Assembly: GCF_001936615.1 (NCBI RefSeq)
Contig: NZ_MLBF01000019.1
Location: forward strand, 1-64,000
DNA from: Desulfosporosinus metallidurans
GTDB taxonomy: Bacteria; Bacillota; Desulfitobacteriia; Desulfitobacteriales; Desulfitobacteriaceae
DNA: 64,000 bases
Direction: 5' to 3'
This document shows positions 17,723 to 26,261 of the stretch, piece after piece (position 1 is the stretch's first letter; each line of letters begins with the position of its first letter). Under the pieces are notes generated by a model. It searched no databases. It was given only the letters and a program-made list of their open reading frames with translations, and was not told where the DNA came from. The position numbers and the translations under genes are program-made.

Positions 17723-18955
17723 ATGATATGCACCTTGATGAATAAACACACTCCTTTGGTGGAACTGGATATAGACGATGATACTGCCTCTATCCTGAAG
17801 ATCTTTGAGGTAATTCATCCGGAGCACCTTCCGGTCGGCATCACTATTACCAATGGGCTTCCGGATAGAAAAAGTCTGAACGATTGGTGGCTCGGACGTT
17901 CCATTCCTTCCAACCGTTCCGGTATCCGTGAGGCTCTTGACATCATGAATATATCTTACACGGAGCAGCTCCTTACAAAATGTTGTGGCCTGAGTCTTTC
18001 CGACCAATATTGGATCAGCCCCAAAGCTCATTCCCTTGATTGGGATCGCCTTAACTTTTTTCAGAACCAATTTTCAGATAATGTGGGCAATGCACTCTTT
18101 GGGCAGGCTTACCCTCATGGGGAGCTTGACTTGATGTCGCCCTGCAATACTACTGATGGATGGCTGCGAAAAAAGTGGAAAATCATTGACGGAAAACGCT
18201 GCCTGATTAAATCCGGAAGCAATCCATTCCAACAGGAACCCCTCAATGAAGTATTGTCGACTTCTCTGCATCGGAGTTTAAACTATGCTGCTTATGTGCC
18301 ATATCGCCTCGTTTGGGAGAATGAAATTCCCTATAGCGTATGTGAAAATTTCATTACGCCTGAGACAGAACTGGTCAGTGCTTACAGCATTTTAAAGAGT
18401 GAAAAGAAACGCAATCATCACTCCTTGCATGAACATTTTCTGCTTTGCTGTGAACACCTTGGCATCCCCGGCATGAAGGAATTTCTGAATTATCTGCTGG
18501 CCTTTGACTTTCTCATGGCCAACACAGACCGCCATTTTGGTAACTTTGGTGCGGTCCGCAATGTGGATACCCTTACATGGCTGGGGGCAGCGCCTGTCTT
18601 TGACAGCGGCACAAGCCTCTGGCATGATCAGGTTTCAATGGTAATTCATCCGAATGGTGATGTGCCAAGCCATCCGTTTAAACCGGCGCATGCCGAGCAG
18701 ATCGTTTTGGCCGGCAGCCTTGACTGGATTGATTTTTCCGCGCTCCGGGATATCGACGAGGAGTTCCGAACCCTTCTTTCCGCTTCGCCGTATATTGATG
18801 AGCCGCGTACAGATACGTTGTGCAATGGTTTGAAAGGGCGTGTACGGCAACTCGAACAACTTGCTTTGGAGCAGAAACATCAAGTAACCGTCAGCCATCC
18901 CAAGGAGGCAACAGAGGTTCATCCGGAATCACCGGACTTTGAAATAAAACTATAA
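17723..18955 (+). CDS. HipA-like kinase-fold protein
   Basis: It has 410 residues from the ATG at 17723, chosen because AGGTGGGG lies six bases before it; an upstream in-frame ATG at 17675 lacks a site. The C-terminal half has HipA/PI3K-like catalytic elements: DFLMANTDRHFGNFG (HipA has a similar NxDRHxxN loop) and PVFDSGTSL, equivalent to the metal-binding Asp. The N-terminal half is not recognisable. HipA kinases phosphorylate targets such as Glu-tRNA synthetase. It is the only plus-strand gene in the conjugation core, is transcribed away from the candidate oriT and has its own terminator. A regulatory role in transfer or excision, or a toxin role, are both possible. Confidence 0.7.
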   Translation: MICTLMNKHTPLVELDIDDDTASILKIFEVIHPEHLPVGITITNGLPDRKSLNDWWLGRSIPSNRSGIREALDIMNISYTEQLLTKCCGLSLSDQYWISPKAHSLDWDRLNFFQNQFSDNVGNALFGQAYPHGELDLMSPCNTTDGWLRKKWKIIDGKRCLIKSGSNPFQQEPLNEVLSTSLHRSLNYAAYVPYRLVWENEIPYSVCENFITPETELVSAYSILKSEKKRNHHSLHEHFLLCCEHLGIPGMKEFLNYLLAFDFLMANTDRHFGNFGAVRNVDTLTWLGAAPVFDSGTSLWHDQVSMVIHPNGDVPSHPFKPAHAEQIVLAGSLDWIDFSALRDIDEEFRTLLSASPYIDEPRTDTLCNGLKGRVRQLEQLALEQKHQVTVSHPKEATEVHPESPDFEIKL

Positions 18956-18963
18956 TGCGTATC

Positions 18964-19002
18964 AAGCGACTGCCTTAAAAGGATAGGGCAGTCGCTTTTT
19001 TC
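18964..19002 (+). terminator. Strong terminator of the HipA-like gene
   Basis: The arms AAGCGACTGCC (18964-18974) and GGCAGTCGCTT (18987-18997) pair perfectly over 11 bp and are followed by a T run. It isolates the plus-strand gene from the leftward operon ending at 19008. Confidence 0.85.
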
Positions 19003-19007
19003 TGTGT

Positions 19008-19256
19008 TTATTGTTCATCCTCTGCAGCATTTTTCTGTTCTTCAGCCGGGCGGGATGGTCTTGCTGACTTCGTTTGATCGTCTGCCTCGCGGCTTTCGAT
19101 ATACTCACGCACCGCTGCGGGAACATTTTTTTCATAGAGCTTCTGCATCACTTCGTCCAACTCCGTTTCGATGGACGCTTCCTTTTTTGCCATGTATTGC
19201 TTTAAGGCTCCGAGCTTTTCGCTATCGAAGCTGATTTGCAGGGTTGCTTTCTTCAT
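19008..19256 (-). CDS. Small ICE protein, DUF6103-like
   Basis: It has 82 residues. The core (ATLQISFDSEKLGALKQYMA, then KKEASIETELDEVMQKLYEK) is clearly paralogous to the protein at 20450-20875 (NLQVSFDVDKLNALRFYMTK). The start motif and helical part look like a ribbon-helix-helix DNA-binding fold, and the C-terminus is charged. AGGAGG precedes the ATG. It lies in a run of small ICE genes upstream of oriT. Confidence 0.6.
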   Translation of the reverse strand: MKKATLQISFDSEKLGALKQYMAKKEASIETELDEVMQKLYEKNVPAAVREYIESREADDQTKSARPSRPAEEQKNAAEDEQ

Positions 19257-19268
19257 TGTACTTTCCTC

Positions 19269-19814
19269 CTATAAACTTATTTTTTGCACCTGTGGTGCTT
19301 CGCCATTTGCTTCCTCCTGGGGAGAAAGCTCTAGCTGTGCATCATACATTTTTTCAATTTGCTTTGTAAAATGGTTTATATTCACATAGCTCTGACTGTT
19401 GTTCTTTTTGCGGAGCGATCCGGAGTAGGCATCAACAATAACCGTGATCGGCAATGTGAGTCGAGCAGTTTCTCCATGATTGTCATAGAGAAAGCCAAGA
19501 CTGCCTGTGTCGAAATCTACTTCGATATGGGCATCTTGGCTTTCTCCGTCCTCAATTTTTTTAACGGCCTCTTCAAATTCTCTGTCATCCAGAGCATGAA
19601 ACAGATTATAGTTTTTTCCTTTGAGTGCTACAAAGTTATAGTCTTTATCCAATGCTTCAAGTACAGATGTCCTGCTTCCTTTCGGAAGGTTTCTCTTTAC
19701 TTTCTCCAAGGTATGGAGAAGTTTTGCTGCCGAGAGCAAGCTACCGGTATTTTGGGCAATGTAATTGCGGCTTTGCCCATTCTCCGTAATGGTATAGATT
19801 CCATGCTGCAACAT
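19269..19814 (-). CDS. ICE protein of unknown function
   Basis: It has 181 residues, mixed alpha/beta (NYIAQNTGSLLSAAKLLHTL, FDTGSLGFLYDNHGETARLT), ending in QVQKISL. AGGAGGG precedes the ATG. It lies 12 bases from each neighbour in a compact operon. No family was recognised. Confidence 0.6.
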   Translation of the reverse strand: MLQHGIYTITENGQSRNYIAQNTGSLLSAAKLLHTLEKVKRNLPKGSRTSVLEALDKDYNFVALKGKNYNLFHALDDREFEEAVKKIEDGESQDAHIEVDFDTGSLGFLYDNHGETARLTLPITVIVDAYSGSLRKKNNSQSYVNINHFTKQIEKMYDAQLELSPQEEANGEAPQVQKISL

Positions 19815-19826
19815 GTCGCCACCCTC

Positions 19827-20441
19827 CTATAAACGCATATTCATGCCTTGATCTTCTTCCTCGCATTCATCAGCTTCCTCGGAAAATTCGTCCGGCCATA
19901 CATCAAAAAGTGATAGTTGCTCATTGTCTCTCGGTTTTAAGGATTTGACACGCTCTGCACATTCGAGGAAGGATTCAATATAGCCCTCCGGATTTTCATG
20001 CCGCCGCATGGATATTAAATCATCCGCAGCGATTGCTTGCTCCAGCCCTTTCACATAATTGATCACATTTCGAATGCTAGTAGTTTTGATATCCTTTAGA
20101 TCAAGCCGTTCTACAAGGGATAATAAGAATTGATAGTTCTCATCTTTTTTATAAACCTGTACCACCTTTTTTGCCTTCGACCGGATTTCCTCGCTCCTTG
20201 CCATGTAATCCTGGGGGACTTCAGACGGTGCCTCTCGATAGTAGATAGCCGGATAGTTTTGCGGCTCATAGGTTTCCTCAATCTTTTGTTTGTAGTGGCT
20301 GATGTGATTGCGCACAAGGTTTAAATTGCAGCCGTCCGACCAGAAAGGATCATGACCTCCAAATTTATAGAGCGTATCCCATCGGTCGAACGCTTGCTGT
20401 AGTTCTGCTTCAAGATTCTGCGGATGCTTTTCCTTCTTCAT
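19827..20441 (-). CDS. Tailed ICE protein, DUF6100-like
   Basis: It has 204 residues and is mostly helical (ELQQAFDRWDTLYKFGGHDP, NLVRNHISHYKQKIEETYEP). The C-terminus is an acidic linker (EEADECEEEDQ) followed by GMNMRL, which matches the tail shared by many accessory proteins of this element. The function is unknown. The start has only a weak ribosome site and may depend on coupling to the gene upstream. Confidence 0.6.
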   Translation of the reverse strand: MKKEKHPQNLEAELQQAFDRWDTLYKFGGHDPFWSDGCNLNLVRNHISHYKQKIEETYEPQNYPAIYYREAPSEVPQDYMARSEEIRSKAKKVVQVYKKDENYQFLLSLVERLDLKDIKTTSIRNVINYVKGLEQAIAADDLISMRRHENPEGYIESFLECAERVKSLKPRDNEQLSLFDVWPDEFSEEADECEEEDQGMNMRL

Positions 20442-20449
20442 TGGACTGC

Positions 20450-20875
20450 CTACATGCTCATACTCATGCCCTGGTTTTCTTCCTCGGCTTCTTCCGGCCC
20501 GGCAGTCTGTTCCTGTTGCGGTTCGGCCTGTGCGGCAGCAGCCAGCTCCTTTTCACGCTGGCGCTTGCTTTGTCTTGGTTGCTTTTCCGAGGATTTTTCC
20601 TCGTCAACTTTGACTTCCTGCTCGGGAGCATTCCCCTCTGCTTTGATCTCCTGCTTGACAGCATCCTTTTCTACTTCGATCTCCTGTTTGGGAGCCTCGC
20701 TCCCGGACTGGCTTTCCACATACTCTCTTACTTGTACGGGAACCATCTTTTCATAGAGCCTGTCGAGGTGGGTCTGCAGTTCATCTTCTACGTTCAATTC
20801 TTTCTTTGTCATATAAAACCGCAGTGCATTGAGCTTGTCGACATCAAAGGATACCTGTAAATTTGTTTTTTCCAT
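20450..20875 (-). CDS. DUF6103-like paralogue with acidic tailed C-terminus
   Basis: It has 141 residues. The first 60 resemble the 82-residue protein at 19008-19256. The rest is a low-complexity charged region (EVEKDAVKQEIKAEGNA, EVKVDEEKSSEKQ), then an acidic stretch and the tail NQGMSMSM. The shared N-terminal domain with different tails suggests duplication followed by gain of the tail. AAGGAGG precedes the ATG. Confidence 0.6.
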   Translation of the reverse strand: MEKTNLQVSFDVDKLNALRFYMTKKELNVEDELQTHLDRLYEKMVPVQVREYVESQSGSEAPKQEIEVEKDAVKQEIKAEGNAPEQEVKVDEEKSSEKQPRQSKRQREKELAAAAQAEPQQEQTAGPEEAEEENQGMSMSM

Positions 20876-20889
20876 GGGTTCATTCCTCC

Positions 20890-21939
20890 TTAAAATGATA
20901 TAGAGGTAAATCCAGTAGCTTCCTCGATTTGCTCTTTGGTGAAGCTCTCTGGAGTAAGAAATTCTTGCGTATATTTTTCAATTTGTTCCTCAGTTAATGA
21001 AATAAACTCACCTTCATCGTTATAACCCGCAATAAAAAAGTTGCCGACGAGGATGTCTTTGCCCAAGGAGCGGTTGCCCTCCATTTCTAACAGTTTGCCT
21101 TCCTCATTGCAGACAAGGGAAACATAGGACGCTAAATCTACCGCCTGAATGTTCCCGCCAACCGCTTTCTGCATGGAGGCAAGATCATTGCCGATCTCCG
21201 CAACATAAGGAGTCTCATGCGGCTCAACCATTAAGACTTTTATTTTTTGATGTTCTGATTGTGGTTCACTATTAGTTTCAGCCAATGTTGCTTCCAGCTT
21301 CTGCGTTACCCATTTTTCATAGTCCTGCACGGAGCAATAGCCTGCAAGCATGTATGAAAAGTCCGATAGCCTTTGAGGTTTTACACCGCTGACCTCAATT
21401 TGCAGGCCATATTCACCAGTAAATATCCGGTGCACATCAGCCTCCAGAATGTCAGCCCATTCCTTCTTTCCGGCATCGGTCAGGGTATCACTTTTAAACT
21501 CGCATAGGGCAGCCAGATCTATATCCTCATCGCTGTGAATGAGATGGATGTCCTCCCAGGGCATCGACATTAAATCTTTCAGCTTAAGGCCGCGAGCTAC
21601 TGTTTGTTTCTCTGCTGATTGTTCCTGCTCCATAACTGCTGCTAAAAACAAAGAGGCATTCGGTAGGAATGCAGCATAACGGGCATAGTCATAGCCCTCT
21701 CCCTGGACAAGGATACCGTCATCTCTTTCTTCTCCCACCACTAAAATGCAGTGGCAGGTGGCATCCTCACCAAAATATTGCAGGTCTTTGTTATCCCTTA
21801 TAAAGTCATAGTCAGCCAACATATTTTCAGAAAATTTATCGTATTCGTGAGACGTAAGTGCAACAACTTTTTCAATAACGCAGTTCTTAGGCTCAAAGTC
21901 ATCCAACTTTCTATTAAAGACCGCTTTGGTTGTTAACAT
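20890..21939 (-). CDS. Large soluble ICE protein, DUF6329-like
   Basis: It has 349 residues from the ATG at 21939, which follows AAGAAGGGG; the longer upstream frame lacks a site and overlaps the M23 gene. Recognisable segments are VIEKVVALTSHEYDKFSENM, CHCILVVGEERDDGILVQGE and YDYARYAAFLPNASLFLA, the latter typical of DUF6329-type ICE proteins. The C-terminal part (about 215-345) looks like a separate domain. The end ATGFTSISF only weakly recalls the common tail. The function is unknown. Confidence 0.6.
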   Translation of the reverse strand: MLTTKAVFNRKLDDFEPKNCVIEKVVALTSHEYDKFSENMLADYDFIRDNKDLQYFGEDATCHCILVVGEERDDGILVQGEGYDYARYAAFLPNASLFLAAVMEQEQSAEKQTVARGLKLKDLMSMPWEDIHLIHSDEDIDLAALCEFKSDTLTDAGKKEWADILEADVHRIFTGEYGLQIEVSGVKPQRLSDFSYMLAGYCSVQDYEKWVTQKLEATLAETNSEPQSEHQKIKVLMVEPHETPYVAEIGNDLASMQKAVGGNIQAVDLASYVSLVCNEEGKLLEMEGNRSLGKDILVGNFFIAGYNDEGEFISLTEEQIEKYTQEFLTPESFTKEQIEEATGFTSISF

Positions 21940-21955
21940 AGTTTCACCCCTTCTT

Positions 21956-23029
21956 TTATGGTAGATAGCTTCTTGGATTCTGTGGTGTGCCGTCAACAAT
22001 AACTTCAAAATGCAAGTGGTTTCCGGTCGATTTGCCTGTGGAACCCACTTGTGCAATAACCTCACCCTGCCTTACCGCCTGCCCCTCGGTCACAAGGATT
22101 TTAGAGCAGTGACCATATAAGGTAACGATGCCCCCACCGTGATCGATTGCCAAGTGGTATCCATAGCCTGTGGTTTTATAGCGGACAAACAGGACAGTGC
22201 CTCCATTGGCGGCATGGATATCGGTGCCTTTCGGCGCGCCCAGGTCAATTCCTGAGTGAAAATTTTCAGCCGTGGGATGAATAGGATCACTCCGGTATCC
22301 GAATTCGGAGGTCACCATGCTACGCCAGCTGCTGCCGAGGGGACTGATAAAGTCGCCGCCAATAAAGGGAACCTCAGCAGGGTTTGCAGTGATGGTGTTG
22401 ACCCAATTCTGGAGTCCATCCCCTTCTGTGGGAATGTCGCCATAGAGGATGCGGTTGTAAATCTCCGAGGCATTGGCCTTGTCCTCACTGGTGATTGTCC
22501 TGCCGAGTGTGCTTTCCAGGTTTGAGTAAATCTCCGGCAAGGAGGTTAGCGGGATGGCCACCTTAGAGCTGGTACCCGTTGCTTCATTGGACCGGATTTC
22601 GTACCGCACGAAACAATCTGCAAACGCACGGTAGTCATCGCTGTCCCTAGAGGGGCTGTCCGCGCCGAAAAACAGAGCATAAAAAATCGCCTTGACTCTT
22701 GTGCTGTCAAGACTTCCGCTTTCAAGCTCCGTACTTATATTCCCTATGGCAGTGTCAAGCTCCGAGAAGCTGTCCCGCATATTTCGGATGTAGTCGGCGT
22801 AGTCCGCAGGCATCTGCGAGGAGATAGCACCTCCGTGAAAGGTCAGATCAATGGCAGCATTGTTATGACTTGCTGTGGCGGAGAGCAAGCTCAAAATCAC
22901 AACCACCATTAGAATAACGGGAGTCAGCAGAGCGGCGATGATGGCTCCGATCACCTTCCACGTCCGTTTGTCAGTCGTAGCTGGGATGACAGCCCTGGCA
23001 ATCAGGGCAAGGGTTGCGGGATCAGCCAA
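21956..23029 (-). CDS. Membrane-anchored M23 peptidase, VirB1-like wall hydrolase
   Basis: It has 357 residues with a TTG start after GGGAGG. A membrane helix lies near 26-50 and a helical stalk follows. The C-terminal M23 domain (about 240-355) carries HSGIDLGAPKG, YGHCSK and GNHLHFEV, the zinc ligands of lysostaphin-type peptidases. It would open peptidoglycan for the secretion channel, as VirB1-like hydrolases do in other T4SS. It overlaps the preceding 49-codon gene and lies downstream of virB4. Confidence 0.88.
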   Translation of the reverse strand: MADPATLALIARAVIPATTDKRTWKVIGAIIAALLTPVILMVVVILSLLSATASHNNAAIDLTFHGGAISSQMPADYADYIRNMRDSFSELDTAIGNISTELESGSLDSTRVKAIFYALFFGADSPSRDSDDYRAFADCFVRYEIRSNEATGTSSKVAIPLTSLPEIYSNLESTLGRTITSEDKANASEIYNRILYGDIPTEGDGLQNWVNTITANPAEVPFIGGDFISPLGSSWRSMVTSEFGYRSDPIHPTAENFHSGIDLGAPKGTDIHAANGGTVLFVRYKTTGYGYHLAIDHGGGIVTLYGHCSKILVTEGQAVRQGEVIAQVGSTGKSTGNHLHFEVIVDGTPQNPRSYLP

Positions 23030-23171
23030 GGTTCATCCCTCCCAATTGTTCCGGGACTTCTGCCTGTGCATGGCCTTGCTTGATATTGTGGGACTCACGC
23101 CACAGTTCCAGCTCGTTTTTTTCCTTTGCATACTCGATGGAGGGGTAGTACATAGGGGTATTGGCAAACAT
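23022..23171 (-). CDS. 49-residue DUF3849-like peptide
   Basis: AAAGGAGG precedes an ATG at 23171. The product contains YYPSIEYAKEKNELELWRES, close to the YPHSADYAREHGELE-type core of DUF3849 proteins of Tn1549-like elements, and ends PEQLGGMNLG, a variant of the common tail. Its stop overlaps the TTG start of the M23 gene by eight bases, indicating coupled translation. Confidence 0.6.
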   Translation of the reverse strand: MFANTPMYYPSIEYAKEKNELELWRESHNIKQGHAQAEVPEQLGGMNLG

Positions 23172-23209
23172 GGTTATGCCTCCTTTCCGTTAATTTTTAG
23201 CTGCGGCGG

Positions 23210-25042
23210 TTACCGTCCTCCCGCCGTGCCGAACAATTTTTCCTTATATTCCGGTGCAGAAACCATGAGGTTGTACCTCTCGTTGCCGCATTTATAGAGG
23301 CAGACACCCCGCTGCGGATAACGGATGAGGTTATATTCACTCTGTTCAAGCTGTAGGGTATCCATATAAAACTTGGCATCAATGTTTCCGGCGTTGAACA
23401 GGAAGGCGTGAGTCGGGATGCTGAACAGGGGCTTCGTGTATTCTCTGATCCCATCCAGGTTGAAGTCTTCCAGGTTCTGCGAGGCAAGGATGACTGCGCT
23501 GTCCTTCTTACGAACACGCTTCATAAAGTTGCGGATGTACTCGATGGCTGTTAGGTTGGAAAGAAATAGGTAAAGCTCATCAATGCTGGCTACCGTGCTG
23601 CCTGTTGTCAGCAGCTGGTTGGACATGAAGGAAAGTACATTGAAAAGCAGAGCGTTTTTAATGTTCTTGCTGGCCTGCAGCAATCCTTTTACGCCAAAGG
23701 TGATGAAGTGGCTGTCGGTGATATTCGTGTGTCCGTCGAAGAATTTGCTCTCCGCACCTACACAAAGCGAGTGGAGTCCAAGGCAGATTTCCTGCAGGGT
23801 TTCTGCAGTGTAGAGTTGCCTGTGGCTGCTGTCATAGCTTTGATACTCCCCTTCTACCAGCTTGTACAGGTCGGACAAAATAGGATAATCCTTGGGTGTC
23901 AGTCGGTCAAAATTGGTATGGTCGGTGATGTTCCACTTGTCATAGAGCTTGGTCAGCATGATTTCAATGGTGTCAATCTGCCTGTCATTAAAGTCCTTGT
24001 AGCTCCTGAAGAAATCCTTCAGGAAGGAGATGTGCTGCGACAACTTGGAGGCACAGCGGAAGGCTTGGGGTGCTTCCTTGTCCTCCGGCGATCCGTTTTC
24101 ATCCCATGTCTTAGGCTCCAGGACATTGATAATGTACTGGCCGGACATCAAGTCGATAAAGCAGCCGCCCAGATTGAGGGTTAAATCTTCATACTCATGC
24201 TCAGGGTCAAGGGCAATGACCTTCATACCGCTTTGCCTCATATTGCAAAGGATGAGCTTCATAAGGTAGCTTTTGCCTTGACCGGAGTTTCCCAGGATCA
24301 AAATGTTGGCATTGGTTTTGTCGTCGGTCCTCTTGTTGAAATCGACAATGATATTGCTTCCAAACTTATCCCGTCCAAGGTAGAAACCATTGGCATCGGT
24401 TTTTCCTGAGTAATTGAAAGGATACAGATTGGCCACACTGGAAGCGGGGAGTACCCTCTCGAACTGGTCGCCAAATATGTTGTAGCCGCTTGGCATCACA
24501 GCAATAAACCCTTGCTGCTGACGGAGCATAAGCCGATCTACATTGAGCTTGGAACGGATCAACTCGGTCAAAACTTCGGTTTGAAGCTCCTTTAAGTGGT
24601 CAAGATCGGAGGCTGACAACTCAATATATACCGCCGAGTGTAGGAGCGGCTCCCGGTTCCGATGCATGGCGGTAACGATATTTGCAACGTCCTGCAGGTT
24701 GCTTTCGGCAGTGACGGTCTGCTGAAGGTCATTGGTGTTGCTCTGCTTCAGCCTGTTCTTGTTGGCCGCATTACTGATAATCTTCTTTTCCTCGATAGAG
24801 GTCACGTGACGGGTATAAATTTTTAAGGTGATGCCATCCTTTTCTCCAAGGTGACGCAGAATGGCCTGCTCATCGGTTGCGGTAGGGTATTCTCGTAACG
24901 CCCAAACGCAGCGGTAGGTGTTGCCGCAAATGAAGTGGTCGGTGTTAAACTTGATCACTGATGGTGCGATCATATCAAGGAATTCCTGGATGCGGACATC
25001 ATCCTGCACAGGCGTTGGCGTGCCAAGTTTTCTTTTTACCAT
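23210..25042 (-). CDS. virB4: VirB4/TraC-family T4SS ATPase
   Basis: It has 610 residues and powers assembly of the conjugation channel. Walker A is GNSGQGKSY at 251-258, followed by KVIALDPEHEYEDLTLNLGG (typical of VirB4), the Walker B-like VASIDELYLFLSN and the SAVILASQNLEDF arginine/sensor segment. The N-terminal VirB4 region seems to be split off into the gene at 26262-26852. AAGGAAGTG precedes the ATG. Two hairpins separate it from the gene upstream. Confidence 0.93.
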   Translation of the reverse strand: MVKRKLGTPTPVQDDVRIQEFLDMIAPSVIKFNTDHFICGNTYRCVWALREYPTATDEQAILRHLGEKDGITLKIYTRHVTSIEEKKIISNAANKNRLKQSNTNDLQQTVTAESNLQDVANIVTAMHRNREPLLHSAVYIELSASDLDHLKELQTEVLTELIRSKLNVDRLMLRQQQGFIAVMPSGYNIFGDQFERVLPASSVANLYPFNYSGKTDANGFYLGRDKFGSNIIVDFNKRTDDKTNANILILGNSGQGKSYLMKLILCNMRQSGMKVIALDPEHEYEDLTLNLGGCFIDLMSGQYIINVLEPKTWDENGSPEDKEAPQAFRCASKLSQHISFLKDFFRSYKDFNDRQIDTIEIMLTKLYDKWNITDHTNFDRLTPKDYPILSDLYKLVEGEYQSYDSSHRQLYTAETLQEICLGLHSLCVGAESKFFDGHTNITDSHFITFGVKGLLQASKNIKNALLFNVLSFMSNQLLTTGSTVASIDELYLFLSNLTAIEYIRNFMKRVRKKDSAVILASQNLEDFNLDGIREYTKPLFSIPTHAFLFNAGNIDAKFYMDTLQLEQSEYNLIRYPQRGVCLYKCGNERYNLMVSAPEYKEKLFGTAGGR

Positions 25043-25078
25043 AGACTTTCACTTCCTTTCTTCTTGAATTTGAATATA

Positions 25079-25125
25079 AAAGAAGCTGCTTGCTCTATTG
25101 ATACAATAAAGCAAGCGGCTTCTTT
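25079..25125 (-). terminator. Terminator-like hairpin upstream of virB4
   Basis: The 15-base arms (AAGAAGCCGCTTGC-type, one G-U pair) enclose 17 bases, with TTTTAT following on the minus strand. It is 36 bases from the virB4 start. Confidence 0.7.
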
Positions 25126-25145
25126 TATCGGATGATATATAAAAA

Positions 25146-25173
25146 GGGAGCATTAGCCTAAACTAATACTCCC
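25146..25173 (-). terminator. Terminator of the VbhA-like gene
   Basis: The minus strand reads GGGAGTATTAG, a six-base loop, CTAATGCTCCC and TTTTT. It is the first of two tandem terminator-like hairpins before virB4. Confidence 0.7.
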
Positions 25174-25225
25174 TTGCCTCTTTATGGCAGTCATCTTTAT
25201 TCTAAGTATTGATGATGATCAGAAT

Positions 25226-25417
25226 TTATTCCATGAAAGTTTGAGTCATGTTATTGACAGCCGTGTGCGTTTTTATAAGTTCAGCTATCGTTTCTTCAAC
25301 CAGTTTATCATTACCTACGCAATGTCTGATTCTATCTTTATTAGTCTGCGTAAGCGGCATGCCTTCCATTGACATTGAGCCATTAACCTCATCAATGAGC
25401 TTTTCCAAATCTCTCAT
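25226..25417 (-). CDS. VbhA-like Fic-inhibitor (antitoxin) protein
   Basis: It has 63 residues. The sequence SMSMEGMPLT fits the Fic-inhibitory helix motif (S/T)xxxE(G/N), and the rest (RIRHCVGNDKLVEETIAELI) matches the small VbhA antitoxin fold. In VbhTA the antitoxin blocks the AMP-transferase VbhT. No Fic toxin (HPFxxGNGR) is encoded in this window, so it is an orphan here. AGGTGG precedes the ATG. Confidence 0.65.
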   Translation of the reverse strand: MRDLEKLIDEVNGSMSMEGMPLTQTNKDRIRHCVGNDKLVEETIAELIKTHTAVNNMTQTFME

Positions 25418-25462
25418 ATGAACACCACCTACCTATATATTATACTATATTTTCACTAATAA

Positions 25463-25546
25463 TTACTGTCTATCAGCTTCTTTGTTTGGGATGTGGCTAC
25501 CATCTGGCGGCCTGACAGCCGCAGTTTTGTCGGTTTTCGGCATCAT
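25463..25546 (-). CDS. Possible 27-residue peptide
   Basis: AAGGAGAGG precedes ATG-ATG, and the frame reads MPKTDKTAAVRPPDGSHIPN then KEADRQ. It is short but has a strong ribosome site. In the same gap (25418-25698) another ATG (25688) opens a 24-codon hydrophobic frame (MNSKRKIVGYFIFVLFYVCS) without a clear ribosome site. Neither is recognised. Confidence 0.3.
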   Translation of the reverse strand: MMPKTDKTAAVRPPDGSHIPNKEADRQ

Positions 25547-25698
25547 ATCCTCTCCTTAAAATGAGTGAAAAAATGAACAGGGCAAAATAGATAAATAGCG
25601 GCCTCGCCCTTCGTCAATAAAGAACAAGGCTGCAGACGTAAAAAAGGACAAAAATAAAGTACCCAACGATTTTACGCTTGGAGTTCATAATGAATGCG

Positions 25699-26154
25699 TT
25701 AGGTTAGTTGTTGTCCTGGAGCATTTTCCTGCTGTTCTTTTTGTTCATCGTCATTCTGGGTAATTTCCTCGGCAAGCTGAAACCTTTGAAGTACGAATGC
25801 CATTATACGGTCAGCATCAGCAATGGCTGTTTTCATATCGTTGTTTGAAATTTGCATCTCGAAAGGATATATCGGTTCGCCATATCGCGCAAGTCTCTCC
25901 CAAGGCTCCATCACCCCCTCAAAAGCCTTGTCGAATTTCAGGCACATGCTGCATAACCTTTCTAAGTCTTGAGTCTGAGACGGTTCTACATTTTGATATA
26001 GGAGATATCCCTTTAGCGCTTCTTCGGCGGCCTGTTCGCTGTGATAACAGACAATTTCCAAGGGAACCGGACGCATACCTAAGAGATACTTTGCGCAACT
26101 GATATCTTTGTTTGCAAAATCAAGCCATCCTTTGACTCTGTTGATTCTCTCTAT
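25699..26154 (-). CDS. HEPN-domain protein without normal start codon
   Basis: It matches the HEPN protein at 28874-29299 along its length (GWLDFANKDISCAKYLL, then LEIVCYHSEQAAEEALKGYL). HEPN proteins are commonly RNase toxins or nucleotide-binding partners. The N-terminal helix is encoded upstream of the first ATG (26076), and the expected start position holds ATA (26152-26154). Translation from 26076 would lose 26 residues including the first helix. No nucleotidyltransferase partner is adjacent. The end is PGQQLT. Confidence 0.65.
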   Translation of the reverse strand: MERINRVKGWLDFANKDISCAKYLLGMRPVPLEIVCYHSEQAAEEALKGYLLYQNVEPSQTQDLERLCSMCLKFDKAFEGVMEPWERLARYGEPIYPFEMQISNNDMKTAIADADRIMAFVLQRFQLAEEITQNDDEQKEQQENAPGQQLT

Positions 26155-26261
26155 ATGACATCATCCTTTCTCAGTCACTTGTTTTTTCACCGGGTCCTAT
26201 AGTTTGCTTCATCTCCCTTCTTTTGGCCGATTATATCGCAAAACCATTGCGCACTGGACGG

